This document shows, piece after piece, positions 1-6,160 of a stretch of 8,620 nt of DNA. The first letter of the stretch is position 1. Each line of letters begins with the position of its first letter. The DNA is from Gaiellales bacterium. GTDB taxonomy: Bacteria > Actinomycetota > Thermoleophilia > Gaiellales > F1-60-MAGs149. The notes under the pieces are model-generated. The model was not told where the DNA came from. It searched no databases and was given only the letters and a program-made list of their open reading frames with translations. A program made the position numbers and the translations under genes. Location: contig JAURLF010000156.1 in NCBI GenBank assembly GCA_030831375.1, positions 1-8,620 on the forward strand, read 5' to 3'.

Positions 1-1395
1 GGCATCCCCAGTGTGGCGCTCCACGGCGATACGCCAAACGACGAGCGAGCAGCGGCGATCCGCCAGCTCCAGTCCGGTGACCTGGCCTGCCTCTTCTCCG
101 TCGACATCTTCAACGAGGGCATCGACATCCCGCCGGTCGACACGATCCTAATGCTGCGCCCGACCGAGTCGGCCACTGTATTCATCCAGCAGCTCGGACG
201 CGGGCTGCGCCGCGCCGAGGGCAAGAGCGTGTGTACGGTGCTCGATTTCATCGGCAACCAGCGCAAGGAGTTCCGCTTCGCACCGCGCTACGCGAACATG
301 CTTGGCCTGAGCCGTAAGCAGCTCGTGGACGGCATCGAGCATGGGTTTCCGTCTCTGCCGGCAGGCATCCACTTCAGCCTCGACCGCGTGGCGCGCGAGA
401 GCGTGCTCGACAACCTCAAGCAGGGCATCGGCACGAGAGTGAACGACATGGCGGCTGACCTGCGAGCGCTTGGTCCGGAGGCATCGCTCGAGCGGTACCT
501 CGATGAGACCGGGCGCGAGATCTCCGACGTGTTCCGAGCAAACCGGCCTGGCTGGACCGCGCTCCGGCGACTCGTCGGGTTCGACGACTCGGCCACCACG
601 GACGACGACGAGCGACTCCAGAAGTCCGTCGGGCGCCTGCTCCACATCGACGATGCGGAACGGGTCGACTTCTACCTGAACCTCCTCGCACGAGACCGCC
701 CACCCGACGCGAGCGCGATGGCGCCACGCGAGCGGCGCATGCTGGCGATGCTCCACCTCGGGCTGTGGGGCGACGACAGCCAGCGCACGGTCGACCCGAT
801 CGACGGCCTCGCGCGGCTCTGGCGGTCGGAGGCAACCCGAGCGGACCTCACCGCGATCTTGCGGTATCACGCCAGCGTGAGCGACCGAGCGACGAGCCCA
901 ACCAGCGAGCTGCAGCCGGAGATTCCGCTGAACGTGTACGGCGTGTACAGCCGGAGCGAGGTGCTCGCTGCGATCGGCCGGAGCACGCCGGAGCATCCAT
1001 ACCGGTTCCGCGAGGGTCCGCTCTACATGGAGAACCTGAAGGCCGACTTCTTCTTCATCACCCTCAACAAGTCGGAGGCGCGATTCTCGCCATCAACGCG
1101 CTACCGCGACTACGCCATCTCGCGCGACCTCTTCCACTGGGAGACGCAGAGCATGCAGTCGCCGGGCACGCCGACGGTGCAGCGTTACATCAACCATGCG
1201 GCGCAGGGGAGTGAGGTCTACCTGCTCGTACGTGACCAGCCAATGACCGAGAGCGGCGGGACGACGCCGTTCACGTTTCTCGGGGCGGTTGACTACGTCG
1301 CGCATGACGGAGCCCGGCCGGTGGGGATCACGTGGAAGCTGCGGACACCGATGCCTGAATGCGTCGTACGACAATCTGCTGCAGCAGTGGGGTGA
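1..1395 (+). CDS. SF2 DEAD/DEAH-type helicase with C-terminal DUF3427 domain, 5'-truncated by window
   Basis: This is the C-terminal part of an ATP-dependent nucleic-acid helicase or translocase. The frame is open to base 1 (Gly-Ile-Pro-Ser precedes the first GTG at 13), so the true start lies upstream and the GTG is not a credible start. Helicase motif V is visible as FNEGIDIP (nt 109-132) and motif VI, the arginine finger, as QQLGRGLRR (nt 187-213). A mostly helical middle region follows. From about nt 925 to 1370 there is a DUF3427-type domain, recognised by the phrases LNKSEARFSPSTRYRDYAIS, DLFHWETQS and FTFLGAVDYV. From family knowledge, full-length relatives are about 1000 residues and often carry an N-terminal PLD-like nuclease domain before the helicase core; whether this one does cannot be seen. 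It converges with the HNH gene, 71 bp away. Third codon positions contain visibly more A/T than in the genes to its right, which would fit separate acquisition. The specific role, possibly DNA repair or anti-phage defence, is inference. Confidence 0.9.
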   Translation, partial: GIPSVALHGDTPNDERAAAIRQLQSGDLACLFSVDIFNEGIDIPPVDTILMLRPTESATVFIQQLGRGLRRAEGKSVCTVLDFIGNQRKEFRFAPRYANMLGLSRKQLVDGIEHGFPSLPAGIHFSLDRVARESVLDNLKQGIGTRVNDMAADLRALGPEASLERYLDETGREISDVFRANRPGWTALRRLVGFDDSATTDDDERLQKSVGRLLHIDDAERVDFYLNLLARDRPPDASAMAPRERRMLAMLHLGLWGDDSQRTVDPIDGLARLWRSEATRADLTAILRYHASVSDRATSPTSELQPEIPLNVYGVYSRSEVLAAIGRSTPEHPYRFREGPLYMENLKADFFFITLNKSEARFSPSTRYRDYAISRDLFHWETQSMQSPGTPTVQRYINHAAQGSEVYLLVRDQPMTESGGTTPFTFLGAVDYVAHDGARPVGITWKLRTPMPECVVRQSAAAVG

Positions 1396-1466
1396 AGCCC
1401 GCATGCGGAGGCCCTGTCCGCCAAACCGGGGCAATTCCATAGACCGTGCTTACGCGGTGGGGTGGA

Positions 1467-2138
1467 TCAGCGCCCGAGCGCCATCGCGACCCAGGCGGCG
1501 TTGACCGTTACTGGTGGCGGGTCCGGCGGGTCGAGCCCGATCTGCCCGAGCTCGAACGTCCACTTGCCGAAGTTGCAGGCCCAGCAGGCGGTGACGAGGT
1601 TGCCCATGTCGGTGCGGCCGCCGAGCTTGTGCGGATGAACGTGGTCGATCGTCGCGCAGTAGACGAGGTACGCGCCGGGGCGGGTGGCGTTCGTCCGGCC
1701 GATCCGGAACCCCTCGGTCGCGGCGTCACGCTCGATGCCCTTGAAGAAGGCGCGGGGCGCGACCCTCGACCCGCAGTAGCGGCAGTGGCACCTGTCTCGC
1801 TCGAGGATCGCCTTCGCGAGGTCGGCGAATCCGCGCTTCGGGTCGAGCGGCAGACGCGGTGCCGAGGCGGACGGCGCGCCGAGCGCCCGGTGCCGGTTGA
1901 TGCCCGCCATCTGCGCGTGCTCGACGTACCACTCGCGCAGCGGCGCATCGTCGAGCTCGGCGAGCGCGCTGCGGGCACCTGCGGGGTCGCCCGCATCGAG
2001 GCTGGTGCGGGCGCGCACGAGGCGGTCGAGGTCGCGCTCGAACCCCTTCGGCTTCGGCAGCGGCGTGTGGCGGTCCCACGAGCTGGCGTCGGATCCCAGC
2101 AGGGTGCACGCCTCACCTGGCCCGAGGCCGCGGCACAT
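1467..2138 (-). CDS. HNH endonuclease domain protein
   Basis: A 223-residue protein with a C-terminal HNH nuclease fold, which cuts nucleic acid using a metal ion held by a beta-beta-alpha motif. Visible elements are a CRYC zinc-knuckle pair (C119, C122), the core DHVHPH (D165, H166), then GNLVTACWACN (N180, second cysteine pair C185/C188, N189). This is the usual Cys4-type HNH layout and looks intact. The first 100 residues are charged, probably helical, and not recognised. The ATG overlaps the TGA of the monooxygenase gene by one base (TGATG at 2140-2136). No convincing ribosome binding site precedes it, so translation is probably coupled to the upstream gene. Earlier in-frame codons exist only because the frame stays open antisense-like through the monooxygenase. 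Its place as the last gene of an apparent ketone-oxidation operon is odd. It may be a restriction-like or homing-type enzyme, or a domesticated nuclease; the substrate is unknown. Confidence 0.9.
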   Translation of the reverse strand: MCRGLGPGEACTLLGSDASSWDRHTPLPKPKGFERDLDRLVRARTSLDAGDPAGARSALAELDDAPLREWYVEHAQMAGINRHRALGAPSASAPRLPLDPKRGFADLAKAILERDRCHCRYCGSRVAPRAFFKGIERDAATEGFRIGRTNATRPGAYLVYCATIDHVHPHKLGGRTDMGNLVTACWACNFGKWTFELGQIGLDPPDPPPVTVNAAWVAMALGR

Positions 2139-3772
2139 CAGACGCCCGTGGCGGCGGTCAGGCTCCCGCCCACCGCGAACCCCCGCCACCCGTCCCGCAC
2201 GACCTCGTCGCAGGTCTGGATGTAGGTGCCGACCCCGCCGATGTAGGGCAGGAAGACGCGCGGCTTGCCGGGGATGTTGGCGCCCATGTACCAGGAGGCG
2301 GCCTGGGGGTAGAGGGTGGCGTAGGCGGCGCGCTGGACCTCCTCGTCCCAGGCGGCCTGGGCCTCGGCGGTCGGCTCGAGCGTGGCGGCCCCGAGGTCGG
2401 TGCAGTGCCCGATCGCCTGGTCGCAGAGCTCGGCGTGGTGCTCGATGGTGGTCATCATGTTGGCGAGGACCGACGGGCTGCCCGGCCCCGTCAGGGTGAA
2501 GAGGTTCGGGTAGCCGTGCACCATGAAGCCGAGGTAGGAGTGGGGGCCCTCCGCCCACTCGTCGCGCAGCCGCCGGCCGTCTCGGCCCTCGATGTCGACG
2601 GCGGCGAGCGCCCCGGTCATGCCGTCGAAGCCGGTCGCGAAGACGATCACGTCGAACGCCCACGCGCGGCCCTTGGCGATCAGCCCGTCCTCGGTGATGC
2701 GCTCGATCGGATCGTCCTTGATGTCGACGAGCTCGACGTTCGGGCGGTTGAAGGTCTCGTAGTAGCCGTGGTCGACGCAGAGCCGCTTCGTGCCGAGCGG
2801 GTGGTCCTTCGGGCAGAGCAGCTCGGCCGTCTCGGGGTCCTCGACGATCGCCTTGATCTTGCGGTGCACGAAGTCGACGGCGATCGCGTTGGCCTCCGGG
2901 TCCGAGGTCATGTCGGAGAAGGCGCTCAGGAACGAGAAGGAGCCCTCGTGCCAGCGCCGCTCGAGCTCGGCCTCGCGCTCCTCGGGGGTGAGGTCCATGG
3001 CCCGGCCGGGGGCGAGCGGCCAGATGTCGCCCGTCGCCCCGGTGCGGGCGAGCGCACGGGTCTCGGGGTAGCGGGCCTTGCGGTCGGCCTCCTGCTCGGG
3101 GCTGACCGGCGCGTTCCAGGCGGGGATCGAGAAGTTCGCGGTGCGCTGGAAGACCGTCAGCTGCGCGGCCTGTCCGGCGATCTCGGGGATCGCCCCGATC
3201 GCCGAGGAGCCCGTGCCGATCACGGCCACCCGCTTGCCCGTCAGGTCGACGCCCTGCTCGGGCCAGAAGGCCGTGTGGTGCCAGTCGCCACGGAAGTCGT
3301 CGAGGCCCTCGAAGGCGACCACGTTCGGCACGGACAGACAGCCCGTGGCCATCACGAGGAAGCGCGCCCGGACCGGGCCGCCCGAGGTCTCCACGTGCCA
3401 GGCCTCCGCGTCGGCGTCCCAGGCGGCGCGCGTCACCTCGGTCTCGAGGGTGATGTCGCGCATGAGGTCGTGGCGCTCGGCGACGTGGCGGATGTAGCGC
3501 AGGATCTCGGCCTGGGTGGAGTAGCGATCGGGCCACGACCACTCCTGCTCGAGCTCGGCGTCCCACGAGTACGAGAAGGTCATGCTCTCGACGTCGCAGC
3601 GCAGGCCCGGGTAGCGGTTCCACCACCAGGTGCCGCCGATCGACGGCGCCTTGTCGACGACCTCGACGTCGAGCCCCCGCCGGCGCAGCATCCAGAGCAG
3701 GTACAGCCCCGAGAAGCCGGCGCCCACGACGAGGACGTCGCGGGTGCGCTCCGCGGCCGCGGCCACCGTCAC
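2138..3772 (-). CDS. Baeyer-Villiger monooxygenase (class B flavoprotein monooxygenase)
   Basis: A 544-residue FAD- and NADPH-dependent enzyme that inserts one oxygen atom next to a ketone carbonyl, giving an ester or lactone. The FAD Rossmann motif is GAGFSG (17-22), followed by GGTWWWNRYPG (46-56) and CDVES. The Baeyer-Villiger fingerprint F-x-G-x3-H-x3-W-P is matched exactly at 160-171 (FRGDWHHTAFWP). The NADPH Rossmann motif is GTGSSA (186-191), and a late ATG motif (VFATGFD) precedes the C-terminal domain. The length fits the cyclohexanone/phenylacetone monooxygenase family. The chosen GTG start at 3772 overlaps the esterase TGA in a 4-base GTGA, and leaves a short lead before the FAD motif as expected. 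A second GTG two codons later is also possible. There is no signal peptide, so it is cytoplasmic. The upstream neighbour is an esterase able to hydrolyse such a product, which supports a ketone-degradation role. The substrate cannot be read from the sequence. Confidence 0.95.
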   Translation of the reverse strand: MTVAAAAERTRDVLVVGAGFSGLYLLWMLRRRGLDVEVVDKAPSIGGTWWWNRYPGLRCDVESMTFSYSWDAELEQEWSWPDRYSTQAEILRYIRHVAERHDLMRDITLETEVTRAAWDADAEAWHVETSGGPVRARFLVMATGCLSVPNVVAFEGLDDFRGDWHHTAFWPEQGVDLTGKRVAVIGTGSSAIGAIPEIAGQAAQLTVFQRTANFSIPAWNAPVSPEQEADRKARYPETRALARTGATGDIWPLAPGRAMDLTPEEREAELERRWHEGSFSFLSAFSDMTSDPEANAIAVDFVHRKIKAIVEDPETAELLCPKDHPLGTKRLCVDHGYYETFNRPNVELVDIKDDPIERITEDGLIAKGRAWAFDVIVFATGFDGMTGALAAVDIEGRDGRRLRDEWAEGPHSYLGFMVHGYPNLFTLTGPGSPSVLANMMTTIEHHAELCDQAIGHCTDLGAATLEPTAEAQAAWDEEVQRAAYATLYPQAASWYMGANIPGKPRVFLPYIGGVGTYIQTCDEVVRDGWRGFAVGGSLTAATGV

Positions 3773-4827
3773 GCCTCCCGCGCGAGCAGCTCGCGCAGGT
3801 TGGCCTCGACCTGGGGCAGGTAGCCCGGGTCGGTGGCGATCAGGCCCATGTGGCCGTCGAGCGAGTCGATCACGCGCAGCTCGCCGTTGGGCACGAGCGC
3901 GACCTCGGCCTCCACGTCGCGCGGCGGGAAGAACATGTCCTCCGAGATCGGCATCGCGTAGACGATCGCCTCGATCCGGCCGAGGGCGGCGGCGAGGTCG
4001 CCGCCCGTGTTCAGGGCCACGTCGGCGCGCTGCCACTTCCAGCCCATGGTCAACAGCGAGTTGGGGTCGAGCACCTCGTGGTAGCCGTGCGTGAAGTCGC
4101 GCGTGAAGTCCTCGAACGTCTCGAACTCGCCCGTGCGCCGCCACAGCTCCTGCTTGTACCACTCGGTCGACCAGCCCATCACCGCGGCGATGCGGCCGTG
4201 CATGCGCAGGCCCTCGGCCACGTCGAGGTGCGAGGCGTAGGCGCCGCCCTGCCAGCCCGGGTCCGCCATCAGGGCGTCCATCAGGGTCTGCGTGTAGAGG
4301 AAGTCGTGCTGCGTGTTCTGCGCCGTGCCGGCGATCGGGGCGGCGCGCCGGACGCGGTCGGGGTAGCGGACCGCCCACTCCCACGTCTGCTGCGCGCCCA
4401 TCGAGCCGCCGATGACGAGTGCGAGCTCCTCGACGCCGAAGCGCTCGCGCAGCAGCCGCTCCTGGGCGCGCACGTCGTCGGCGATCCGCACCTTCGGGAA
4501 CGCGGGCCCCGCGTGCGGGCCGGTGACGTTGTGCGGGGAGGAGGAGAGGCCGTTGCCGATCTGGTTCGCGACCACGATGAACCAGTCGGCCGGGTCGAGC
4601 GCGCGGCCCGGGCCGATGTAGACCTGCTCCATGATCTGGTGCGTGCCCGAGTACCAGGTGGGCACGAGGATGCAGTTGTCCCTGGCGGCGTTGAGCTCGC
4701 CGTGCGTCGAGACCGCGATCTCGAGCCCCGGGATCACGCCGCCCTCCTCGAGCTCGAAGTCGCCCAGCCCGACGAGCTCGTACGGCCCGTGGAGCTCCTC
4801 GGTGTAGAACGGGTTCTCGATCGCCAT
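3769..4827 (-). CDS. alpha/beta hydrolase of the homoserine O-acetyltransferase (MetX) fold, probable MekB-like esterase
   Basis: A 352-residue alpha/beta hydrolase. The nucleophile elbow is GGSMG (140-144, Ser142) in the MetX-like context GGSMGAQQTWEWA. The likely catalytic acid is Asp297 in ISEDMFFPP, equivalent to the MetX SDxLFPP region, and the base is His326 in DGHMG. From family knowledge, this fold includes both homoserine/serine acyltransferases and true esterases such as MekB of Pseudomonas veronii, which hydrolyses the ester made by its partner Baeyer-Villiger monooxygenase. Here too a Baeyer-Villiger enzyme follows directly (GTGA overlap), so an ester-cleaving role is favoured over methionine synthesis; this is inference from context. 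The ATG at 4827 was chosen because AGGAGGT lies 8 bases upstream (4842-4836) and the product begins with the family-like AIENPFYTEELHG. An ATG 18 codons earlier (4881) lacks such support and would lie upstream of the predicted promoter's start site. Many automatic pipelines would label this gene MetX. Confidence 0.85.
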   Translation of the reverse strand: MAIENPFYTEELHGPYELVGLGDFELEEGGVIPGLEIAVSTHGELNAARDNCILVPTWYSGTHQIMEQVYIGPGRALDPADWFIVVANQIGNGLSSSPHNVTGPHAGPAFPKVRIADDVRAQERLLRERFGVEELALVIGGSMGAQQTWEWAVRYPDRVRRAAPIAGTAQNTQHDFLYTQTLMDALMADPGWQGGAYASHLDVAEGLRMHGRIAAVMGWSTEWYKQELWRRTGEFETFEDFTRDFTHGYHEVLDPNSLLTMGWKWQRADVALNTGGDLAAALGRIEAIVYAMPISEDMFFPPRDVEAEVALVPNGELRVIDSLDGHMGLIATDPGYLPQVEANLRELLAREA

Positions 4828-4835
4828 CGCCCGAA

Positions 4836-4842
4836 ACCTCCT
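4836..4842 (-). promoter_or_regulatory. ribosome binding site of the esterase gene
   Basis: AGGAGGT on the minus strand, 8 bases before the ATG at 4827. It is a near-perfect anti-16S match and decides this start over the ATG at 4881. Confidence 0.8.
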
Positions 4843-4853
4843 CTCGTCAGGTG

Positions 4854-4881
4854 ATTCTAGGCGCGTCGCGCGTGCGCGCAA
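4854..4881 (-). promoter_or_regulatory. predicted promoter of the esterase-monooxygenase-HNH operon
   Basis: On the minus strand a -35-like TTGCGC (4881-4876) is separated by 16 bases from a -10-like TAGAAT (4859-4854). Transcription would begin near 4847, giving a short leader that contains the AGGAGGT ribosome binding site. TAGAAT stands out in an otherwise GC-saturated stretch. This is a by-eye prediction. Confidence 0.5.
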
Positions 4882-5040
4882 GGACGCGGGCCGTGCGGGG
4901 GCGCGCGCACCGCGCGCGCGTCCGTGTCATTCCGCAAGCAGCGCCTGACCCGCGGCGGTGCCAGGATCGGTGCATGTCCGAGACCCCGCTGCCCTCGCCG
5001 ATGCCGTGCCCGCGGACCGGCTCGCCGCCGTCCCCGCTCC

Positions 5041-5091
5041 CGGTGCACCGATTTATGCACCGATATACGGTGCATGCTACGGTGCGTGCAT
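5041..5091 (+). promoter_or_regulatory. symmetric multi-half-site operator upstream of the toxin-antitoxin-like cassette
   Basis: Four copies of a 7-bp half-site sit exactly 12 bp apart. TGCACCG occurs at 5044 and 5056, and its inverse CGGTGCA/G at 5068 and 5080. Both inner and outer pairs are symmetric about base 5065. The inner palindrome is ATGCACCG, ATATA, CGGTGCAT (5055-5075). The outer right copy has one mismatch. A further overlapping CGGTGCA at 5041 makes CGGTGCACCG a perfect 10-bp palindrome. The array runs into the ATG at 5090 and covers the likely promoter core, as expected for repression by the cassette's own product or complex. An isolated CGGTGCA also lies at 4968-4974. The repeats are seen directly; the operator role is inferred. 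Confidence 0.7.
5066..5083 (+). promoter_or_regulatory. candidate -10 elements inside the operator, leaderless transcription of the antitoxin-like gene
   Basis: TACGGT, matching the actinobacterial -10 pattern TAnnnT, occurs at 5066-5071 and again at 5078-5083. The second copy is six bases before the ATG at 5090, so transcription could begin on the start codon itself. No good -35 and no ribosome binding site is visible, which is consistent with, but not proof of, a leaderless mRNA. Confidence 0.35.
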
Positions 5092-5338
5092 GCGCCGGGC
5101 CTACGCCAACCGCACCGACCTCGTGGACGAGATGCTCGAGCTCGCGCCCGCGGCGCTCGGCCTCGACGCGGACGCCTCGACGCCCGCGCGGATCGAGGCC
5201 TGGCTCGCGTACGCCCGCGCCGCGTTCGAGGAGGAGCGCCGTGTCCGCGCCTACGCCGAGCTCGCCGACCTCGAGGCGGAGCGGGTGGCGGCCGTGCGCG
5301 CCGCGGCGGTGAGCGCGGCCGAAGACGGGATCCTGTGA
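5090..5338 (+). CDS. small helical protein, putative antitoxin of the MazF-like pair
   Basis: An 82-residue protein starting MRRAYANRTDLVDEMLEL and ending AAEDGIL, rich in Ala, Glu, Arg and Leu. It appears entirely helical, with charged amphipathic stretches at about 30-50 and 55-78. No standard ribbon-helix-helix, AbrB or HTH motif is recognisable, so antitoxin identity rests on its position. It directly precedes, and overlaps by one base (TGATG at 5336-5340), a gene for a MazF-like protein, and it follows a multi-half-site operator. The ATG at 5090 was chosen because the operator ends there. A GTG at 4958 in the same frame would add 44 residues encoded by the operator repeats themselves (a repetitive APIY/YGAC stretch) and has no ribosome binding site. 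If this is the repressor, it would need an unrecognised DNA-binding mode or the partner protein. Confidence 0.7.
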   Translation: MRRAYANRTDLVDEMLELAPAALGLDADASTPARIEAWLAYARAAFEEERRVRAYAELADLEAERVAAVRAAAVSAAEDGIL

Positions 5339-6018
5339 TGCCGCGCCGCGGGGGCCTGCACCCGCTCGCGCTGCGCCGGGGCGATGGCACGCGCGTGCGC
5401 ACCGGGGCGACCCACGTCGTCGTGGTGAGCGAGGACGCCTGGAACCGGGCGATGAGCACGGCGATCTGCGTGCCCGTCTACCCGGGACCGCCGGCCGTCG
5501 CCCTCTTCCACGTCGGGCTCGGCGACCTCGGGCACGCCGACGTCTCGCGGGCCCTCTCCCTCCCGCGCGACGCGCTCGGCGACGAGCTCGACGAGCTGGG
5601 GCGCGGGTCCCTCGACGACGTCGCCCGGGCCGTCGCCGCGTACCTCGACCTCGACGCCCTCGCGCAGCGCCGGACGCGCCGACCGGTGCCGACGCCGTCG
5701 GTCCAGCCGACCGCCCGCCAGAAGTCGATCCACTGGGCCGACCTCGGCCTCGAGGAGCGAAAGCGCGCGCTCGTGCTGAGCCCCGACGAGCGCAACGCCG
5801 TCGCGCCGTACGTCTCGGCGCTCTACGTCACGTCCCGCGACAAGCGCAACCGGCGCGCCTGGCAGGTCCCGGCGGCGGGCGGCTGGGTCATCACGGGCGA
5901 CCTCCTCCTGCAGCCGCAGCGCGCGCTCGAGCATCGGCGGCGGCCGACGCCGGCCCGGGCCACGGCCGACGAGATGGCCGAGGTCGCGGTGGGCGTGCGC
6001 GGCGTCCTGCGCGCGTAG
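5338..6018 (+). CDS. tandem MazF/PemK-like two-domain protein, putative toxin
   Basis: A 226-residue protein, about twice the length of a usual MazF. Domain 1 (about 15-105) reads like a MazF core: THVVVVSEDAWNRAMSTAICVPVY, then SLPRDAL and a helix SLDDVARAVAAYLDL. A basic, proline-rich linker (106-135) follows. Domain 2 (about 138-226) repeats the pattern: KRALVLSPDERNAV, LYVTSRDKR, VITGDLLLQPQRAL, then a helix ADEMAEVAVGV. From family knowledge, E. coli MazF cuts mRNA using Arg29 and Thr52, 6 residues before and 17 after a conserved Ser. With the same spacing, domain 2 has Lys142 (flanked by Arg141/Arg143) and Thr165. Domain 1 has Thr25 and Tyr48, so it may be inactive. The ATG overlaps the upstream gene's TGA, with only a weak ribosome binding site, suggesting coupled translation. 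Ribonuclease activity is inferred; it could instead be a regulator or a DNA-gyrase-type CcdB relative. Confidence 0.7.
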   Translation: MPRRGGLHPLALRRGDGTRVRTGATHVVVVSEDAWNRAMSTAICVPVYPGPPAVALFHVGLGDLGHADVSRALSLPRDALGDELDELGRGSLDDVARAVAAYLDLDALAQRRTRRPVPTPSVQPTARQKSIHWADLGLEERKRALVLSPDERNAVAPYVSALYVTSRDKRNRRAWQVPAAGGWVITGDLLLQPQRALEHRRRPTPARATADEMAEVAVGVRGVLRA

Positions 6019-6044
6019 CGGCCGGTGCGCCCGGTCCGGCGGCG

Positions 6045-6070
6045 CGCACGCGCGGACGCCTACGCGTGCG
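6045..6070. terminator. candidate stem-loop between convergent genes
   Basis: CGCACGCG (6045-6052) and CGCGTGCG (6063-6070) form an 8-bp GC-only stem with a 10-base loop, between the end of the MazF-like gene (6018) and the end of the OYE-type gene (6161). There is no T-run on either side, so it is not a classical intrinsic terminator. Such stems are common in GC-rich DNA. The rest of 6019-6160 shows nothing I can name. Confidence 0.3.
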
Positions 6071-6160
6071 GCGTGCGGGCGGGCAGGTCGCGGGTGCAGC
6101 GGATGTCGTCGCGATAGCCCGGGTCAGGCGGGTGGTCGCGGAGACACGCGTCCGTGCCCC

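Noticed and set aside
1405..1421. Stem-loop GCGGA/TCCGC between the convergent helicase and HNH genes as terminator
   Set aside because: Only a 5-bp stem with no T-run. It is too weak to call, and nothing else recognisable lies in 1396-1466.
2138..3626. Long minus-strand open frame that continues the HNH gene upstream to 3626 as a 719-residue protein
   Set aside because: This part overlaps the monooxygenase in another frame and encodes only Arg/Gly/Pro/Ala-rich low-complexity sequence. The monooxygenase frame carries all the family motifs.
3769..4827. Annotation as metX, homoserine O-acetyltransferase
   Set aside because: The fold and triad fit, but direct overlap with a Baeyer-Villiger monooxygenase favours an ester hydrolase; the two cannot be separated with certainty by eye.
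4958..5089. Upstream GTG start giving a 126-residue antitoxin-like protein
   Set aside because: The extra 44 residues are encoded by the operator repeats and include a repetitive APIY/YGAC stretch. There is no ribosome binding site, so ATG 5090 is preferred, although not proven.
4924..5337. In-frame extension of the MazF-like protein upstream to 4924
   Set aside because: It would overlap the small upstream gene completely and is Arg-rich low-complexity sequence; the TGATG junction gives a natural ATG at 5338.
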